A DNA stretch of 64,000 bases from Jiella mangrovi (GTDB lineage: Bacteria > Pseudomonadota > Alphaproteobacteria > Rhizobiales > Rhizobiaceae), in the NCBI RefSeq assembly GCF_017815135.1, contig NZ_JAGJCF010000001.1:1-64000 (forward strand), written 5' to 3'. The translations under genes and the position numbers were made by a program. Positions 61,676 to 64,000 of the stretch are shown piece by piece. Below the pieces are notes generated by a model that was not told the DNA's origin, ran no database searches, and worked only from the letters and a program-made list of their open reading frames with translations. The stretch's first letter is position 1, and each line of letters opens with the position of its first letter.

Positions 61676-61700
61676 CGGGACGGCGTTTCGCGCCGTCCCG
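61676..61700 (+). promoter_or_regulatory. pufA-pufL intercistronic hairpin
   Basis: Perfect 10-bp stem CGGGACGGCG / CGCCGTCCCG with loop TTTCG, in the 81-base gap between pufA and pufL. In Rhodobacter the equivalent hairpin protects the pufBA part of the mRNA from 3'-to-5' decay and so raises LH1 over reaction-centre synthesis. Same role here is inferred from position and stability. Confidence 0.8.
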
Positions 61701-61737
61701 GAAGACAATCCGGCTTGATAGGGATGGGACATTCGCC

Positions 61738-62577
61738 ATGGCGATGCTGTCGTTCGAACGCAAATATCGTGTGCGCGGAGGCACGCTCGTCGGCGGGGAC
61801 CTCTTCGATTTCTGGGTCGGCGCCTTTTATGTCGGCTTCTTCGGCGTCACGGCGATCTTCTTCGCGGCGCTCGGCTCGCTGCTCATCTTCTACGACATCA
61901 GCCAGGGCAACGAGACGAACATCTTCGCCTTCTCGGTGAACCCGCCCTCCATCAGCTACGGCCTCGGCCTCGCGCCGCTCAACGAAGGCGGTACCTGGCA
62001 GCTGGTCACCATCTGCGCGGTCGGCGCCTTCTTTTCATGGACCCTTCGCGAGATCGAGATCTGCCGCAAGCTCGGCATCGGCTGGCATGTGCCGATCGCG
62101 TACGGCACCGCGGTCTTCGCCTATGTCTCGCTGGTGGTCATCCGCCCGCTCCTGCTCGGCGCCTGGGGCCACGGCTTTCCCTACGGCATCATGAGCCATC
62201 TCGACTGGGTGTCGAACGTCGGCTACCAGTTCCTGCATTTCCACTACAATCCGGCGCACATGCTGGCGGTGACCTTCTTCTTCACCACCACGATGTTTCT
62301 CGGCCTGCATGCCGGCGTCATCCTCGGCGCGGTCAATCCGGGCAAGGACGAGCCGGTCAAATACGGCGAGCACGAGAACGCCTATTTCCGCGACTACATC
62401 TGCTATTCCGTCGGACCTTACGGCATCCACCGGCTCGGCCTGTTCTTTGCCTTGAACGCCGGTTTCTGGAGCGCCGTCTGCATCATCATCTCAGGTCCCT
62501 TCTGGGATCGGGGCTGGCCGTATTTCTTCGACTTTGTCCTGAAAACCCCTGCCGCCATCGGCAACATCAGCTATTGA
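61738..62577 (+). CDS. pufL: Photosynthetic reaction centre L subunit
   Basis: Protein of 279 residues with five membrane helices. It starts [20 protein letters not shown], contains the pigment- and iron-ligand His in [37 protein letters not shown] and [21 protein letters not shown]. It binds the special pair, accessory bacteriochlorophyll, bacteriopheophytin and QB. GGGATGG upstream of the ATG is a modest ribosome site. 13 bases separate it from pufM. Confidence 0.97.
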   Translation: MAMLSFERKYRVRGGTLVGGDLFDFWVGAFYVGFFGVTAIFFAALGSLLIFYDISQGNETNIFAFSVNPPSISYGLGLAPLNEGGTWQLVTICAVGAFFSWTLREIEICRKLGIGWHVPIAYGTAVFAYVSLVVIRPLLLGAWGHGFPYGIMSHLDWVSNVGYQFLHFHYNPAHMLAVTFFFTTTMFLGLHAGVILGAVNPGKDEPVKYGEHENAYFRDYICYSVGPYGIHRLGLFFALNAGFWSAVCIIISGPFWDRGWPYFFDFVLKTPAAIGNISY

Positions 62578-62590
62578 GGGAGGCGGAGCG

Positions 62591-63574
62591 ATGGGAACCT
62601 ACGCCAGTATTTACAACCGCATTCAGGTCCGCGGCCCCTTCGATCCGGGCGTGCCGCTGACCAAGAGCAGCGACAGCCGCATCCAGGCCAAGAGTTTCTC
62701 CTACTGGCTCGGCAAGATCGGCGATCCGCAGCTCGGGCCGCTCTATCTCGGCTGGTCTGGCGCCGCCTCGCTCGCCTTCGGCTTCATCGCGATCGAGATC
62801 ATCGGTCTCAACATGTGGGCCTCGGTCGACTGGGACCCCTATGCCTTCGTCCGCAATCTTCCCTTCCTGTCTCTCGATCCACCGCCGGCGAAATATGGGC
62901 TCAACCCGCTCGTGCCGCTCGGCGACGGCGGCTGGTGGATCCTCGCGGGCTTTTTCCTGACGATGTCGATCCTCCTGTGGTGGGTCCGCAGCTACACCCG
63001 CGCCCGGGCGCTCGGAATGGGCACCCACACCAGCTGGGCGTTCGCCTCGGCGATCTTCCTTTACCTCTCCCTCGGACTGTTCCGGCCGATCCTGATGGGG
63101 TCCTGGTCCGAGGCCGTGCCCTTCGGCATCATCACCCATCTGAACTGGACGGCCTCGGTCTCGGTGCTCTACGGCAACTGGTACTACAATCCGTTCCACA
63201 TGCTCTCGATCGTCTTCCTCTACGGCTCGACGATGCTGTTCGCCATGCATGGCGCGACGATCCTCGCCGTATCACGCTTCGGCGGCGAGCGTGAGGCCGA
63301 GGAAATCGTCGATCGCGGCACGGCGGCCGAGCGCGGCGCCCTGTTCTGGCGCTGGACGATGGGCTTCAACGCGACCTTCGAGTCCATCCATCGCTGGGCC
63401 TGGTGGTTCGCGGTGCTGACCACCTTCTGCGGCGCGATCGGCGTTCTCCTCACCGGCACCGTCGTCGACAACTGGTACCTTTGGGGTGTCAAGCACGGCA
63501 TCGCGCCGAGCTACCCGTCCGTCTATCCGTCCTTCCCGATCCCGGACGAGGCCACGCGGAGTGTGATGCAATGA
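62591..63574 (+). CDS. pufM: Photosynthetic reaction centre M subunit
   Basis: Protein of 327 residues with five membrane helices: [16 protein letters not shown] start, [59 protein letters not shown] with ligand His, [17 protein letters not shown] and [17 protein letters not shown]. It binds the special pair and QA with the iron. The stop overlaps the pufC start (ATGA), so the cytochrome subunit is cotranslated. Confidence 0.97.
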   Translation: MGTYASIYNRIQVRGPFDPGVPLTKSSDSRIQAKSFSYWLGKIGDPQLGPLYLGWSGAASLAFGFIAIEIIGLNMWASVDWDPYAFVRNLPFLSLDPPPAKYGLNPLVPLGDGGWWILAGFFLTMSILLWWVRSYTRARALGMGTHTSWAFASAIFLYLSLGLFRPILMGSWSEAVPFGIITHLNWTASVSVLYGNWYYNPFHMLSIVFLYGSTMLFAMHGATILAVSRFGGEREAEEIVDRGTAAERGALFWRWTMGFNATFESIHRWAWWFAVLTTFCGAIGVLLTGTVVDNWYLWGVKHGIAPSYPSVYPSFPIPDEATRSVMQ

Positions 63575-64000
63575 GCAGGAAACACGCCCGTTCGAGCCCG
63601 ATCGTCGTCGGCGTCATCGCCATCTTCGTGGTCTTCGTCGGCCTCTGGGCGCCGCCTTGGGTCATTCCGCCGATCGAGTCGGTCGAGACCGGGCCGGCGG
63701 CGATCGAAATGGTCCAGTTCAAGGCGGCCAGCCGCAAGCTGCCTTACGATGCCAAGCCGGAACCGCTGGAGGCGGCCGACAACGAGGGCAGCCCCAAGGC
63801 CAGCGAGGTCTATCAGAACGTCCAGGTGCTCGGCGGGCTGACCGAGGCCGAATTCACCCGGCTGATGCTGGCGATCACCGAGTGGGTCTCGCCGGAACAG
63901 GGTTGCGCCTACTGCCACAACCTGGAATCCGAGGAAGGCTTTGCCAGCGACGACGTCTACACCAAGGTCGTGGCGCGCAAGATGCTGCAGATGGTCCGCC
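63571..64000 (+). CDS. pufC: Reaction-centre cytochrome c subunit, N-terminal part (truncated by window end)
   Basis: The first 143 residues of PufC: a short polar start, an N-terminal membrane anchor ([20 protein letters not shown]), then [28 protein letters not shown] and the first heme motif GCAYCHN at about residue 113. PufC is normally a tetraheme cytochrome that re-reduces the special pair from the periplasm; the other three heme sites lie beyond the window. No lipoprotein Cys is seen, so an uncleaved anchor is likely. The start overlaps the pufM stop by 4 bases. Confidence 0.95.
   Translation, partial: MSRKHARSSPIVVGVIAIFVVFVGLWAPPWVIPPIESVETGPAAIEMVQFKAASRKLPYDAKPEPLEAADNEGSPKASEVYQNVQVLGGLTEAEFTRLMLAITEWVSPEQGCAYCHNLESEEGFASDDVYTKVVARKMLQMVR

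Noticed and set aside
1-64000. CRISPR arrays, tRNA or rRNA genes, phage or toxin-antitoxin modules
   Set aside because: No regularly spaced direct repeats, no tRNA/rRNA signatures and no phage structural genes were recognised; the RHH gene at 38429 has no toxin partner. A tRNAscan or covariance-model run would settle the RNA genes.

Overview
The window is a high-GC chromosomal segment of an alphaproteobacterium, most likely a Hyphomicrobiales (Rhizobiales) purple or aerobic anoxygenic phototroph. This is inferred from the bch/crt/puf photosynthesis gene cluster at the right end, cell-cycle genes of alphaproteobacterial type (rcdA and a DUF1013/TrcR-like gene), an Omp25-type porin-like protein, and rhizobial-style intergenic palindromic repeats. 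Genus and species cannot be fixed from the sequence alone.

Layout. 1-336: 3' half of an IS110-family transposase cut by the window edge. 520-7245 (minus): cobalamin operon cbiX, cobH (fused to an RNase H-like domain), cobL, cobI, cobJ (fused to CbiG), with ATGA stop/start overlaps between the last four. 7537-9498: membrane GGDEF/EAL protein. 9700-11951: TauE-like permease and cobQ. 12068-18368: rcdA, a candidate minus-strand small RNA, quinone oxidoreductase, a Ca2+/cation antiporter-like protein, DUF1013 protein, diheme cytochrome c, two DUF3309 mini-proteins and a MarR regulator, the last leading into an aromatic-acid-type efflux operon (FUSC/DUF1656/HlyD, to 21595). 21737-25372: ispG coupled to a lytic transglycosylase gene, then a cytosine deaminase. 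25561-35704: surface-polysaccharide locus with two large TPR-glycosyltransferases and rfbD, rfbB, rfbC (minus) plus rfbA (plus). 35962-41273: FNT-type channel, GAF histidine kinase, ribbon-helix-helix protein, PHB-depolymerase-like esterase, outer-membrane beta-barrel protein. 41401-47816: second cobalamin block (cobD, cobC, cobB on minus; cbiD, cobK on plus; cobM on minus).

47995-64000: photosynthesis genes bchI-bchD-bchO, then crtC-crtD on minus, divergent from crtF-bchC-bchX-bchY-bchZ-pufQ-pufB-pufA-pufL-pufM-pufC (pufC truncated by the window end). They encode Mg chelatase subunits, chlorophyllide oxidoreductase, late spirilloxanthin-type carotenoid steps, the LH1 antenna and the reaction centre with its cytochrome subunit. 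Three control regions carry TGT-N12-ACA boxes of the PpsR/CrtJ type. The two best are tandem boxes with exactly 8 bp between them; the third lies between cobM and bchI, so cobalamin and bacteriochlorophyll genes could share a control point.

The corrin genes present (CbiX, CobI, CobJ, CobM, CbiG domain, CbiD, CobK, CobL, CobH, CobB, CobQ, CobD, CobC) match the early-cobalt-insertion route step by step. No cobG, cobZ, cobF, cobN, cobS or cobT is seen here; they could lie elsewhere in the genome. The most unusual items are the RNase H-like/CobH fusion, the histidine-rich CbiX tail, the cobM/bchI shared control region, the candidate sRNA beside rcdA, the 20-codon coupling ORF between bchZ and pufQ, and the paired TPR-glycosyltransferases.
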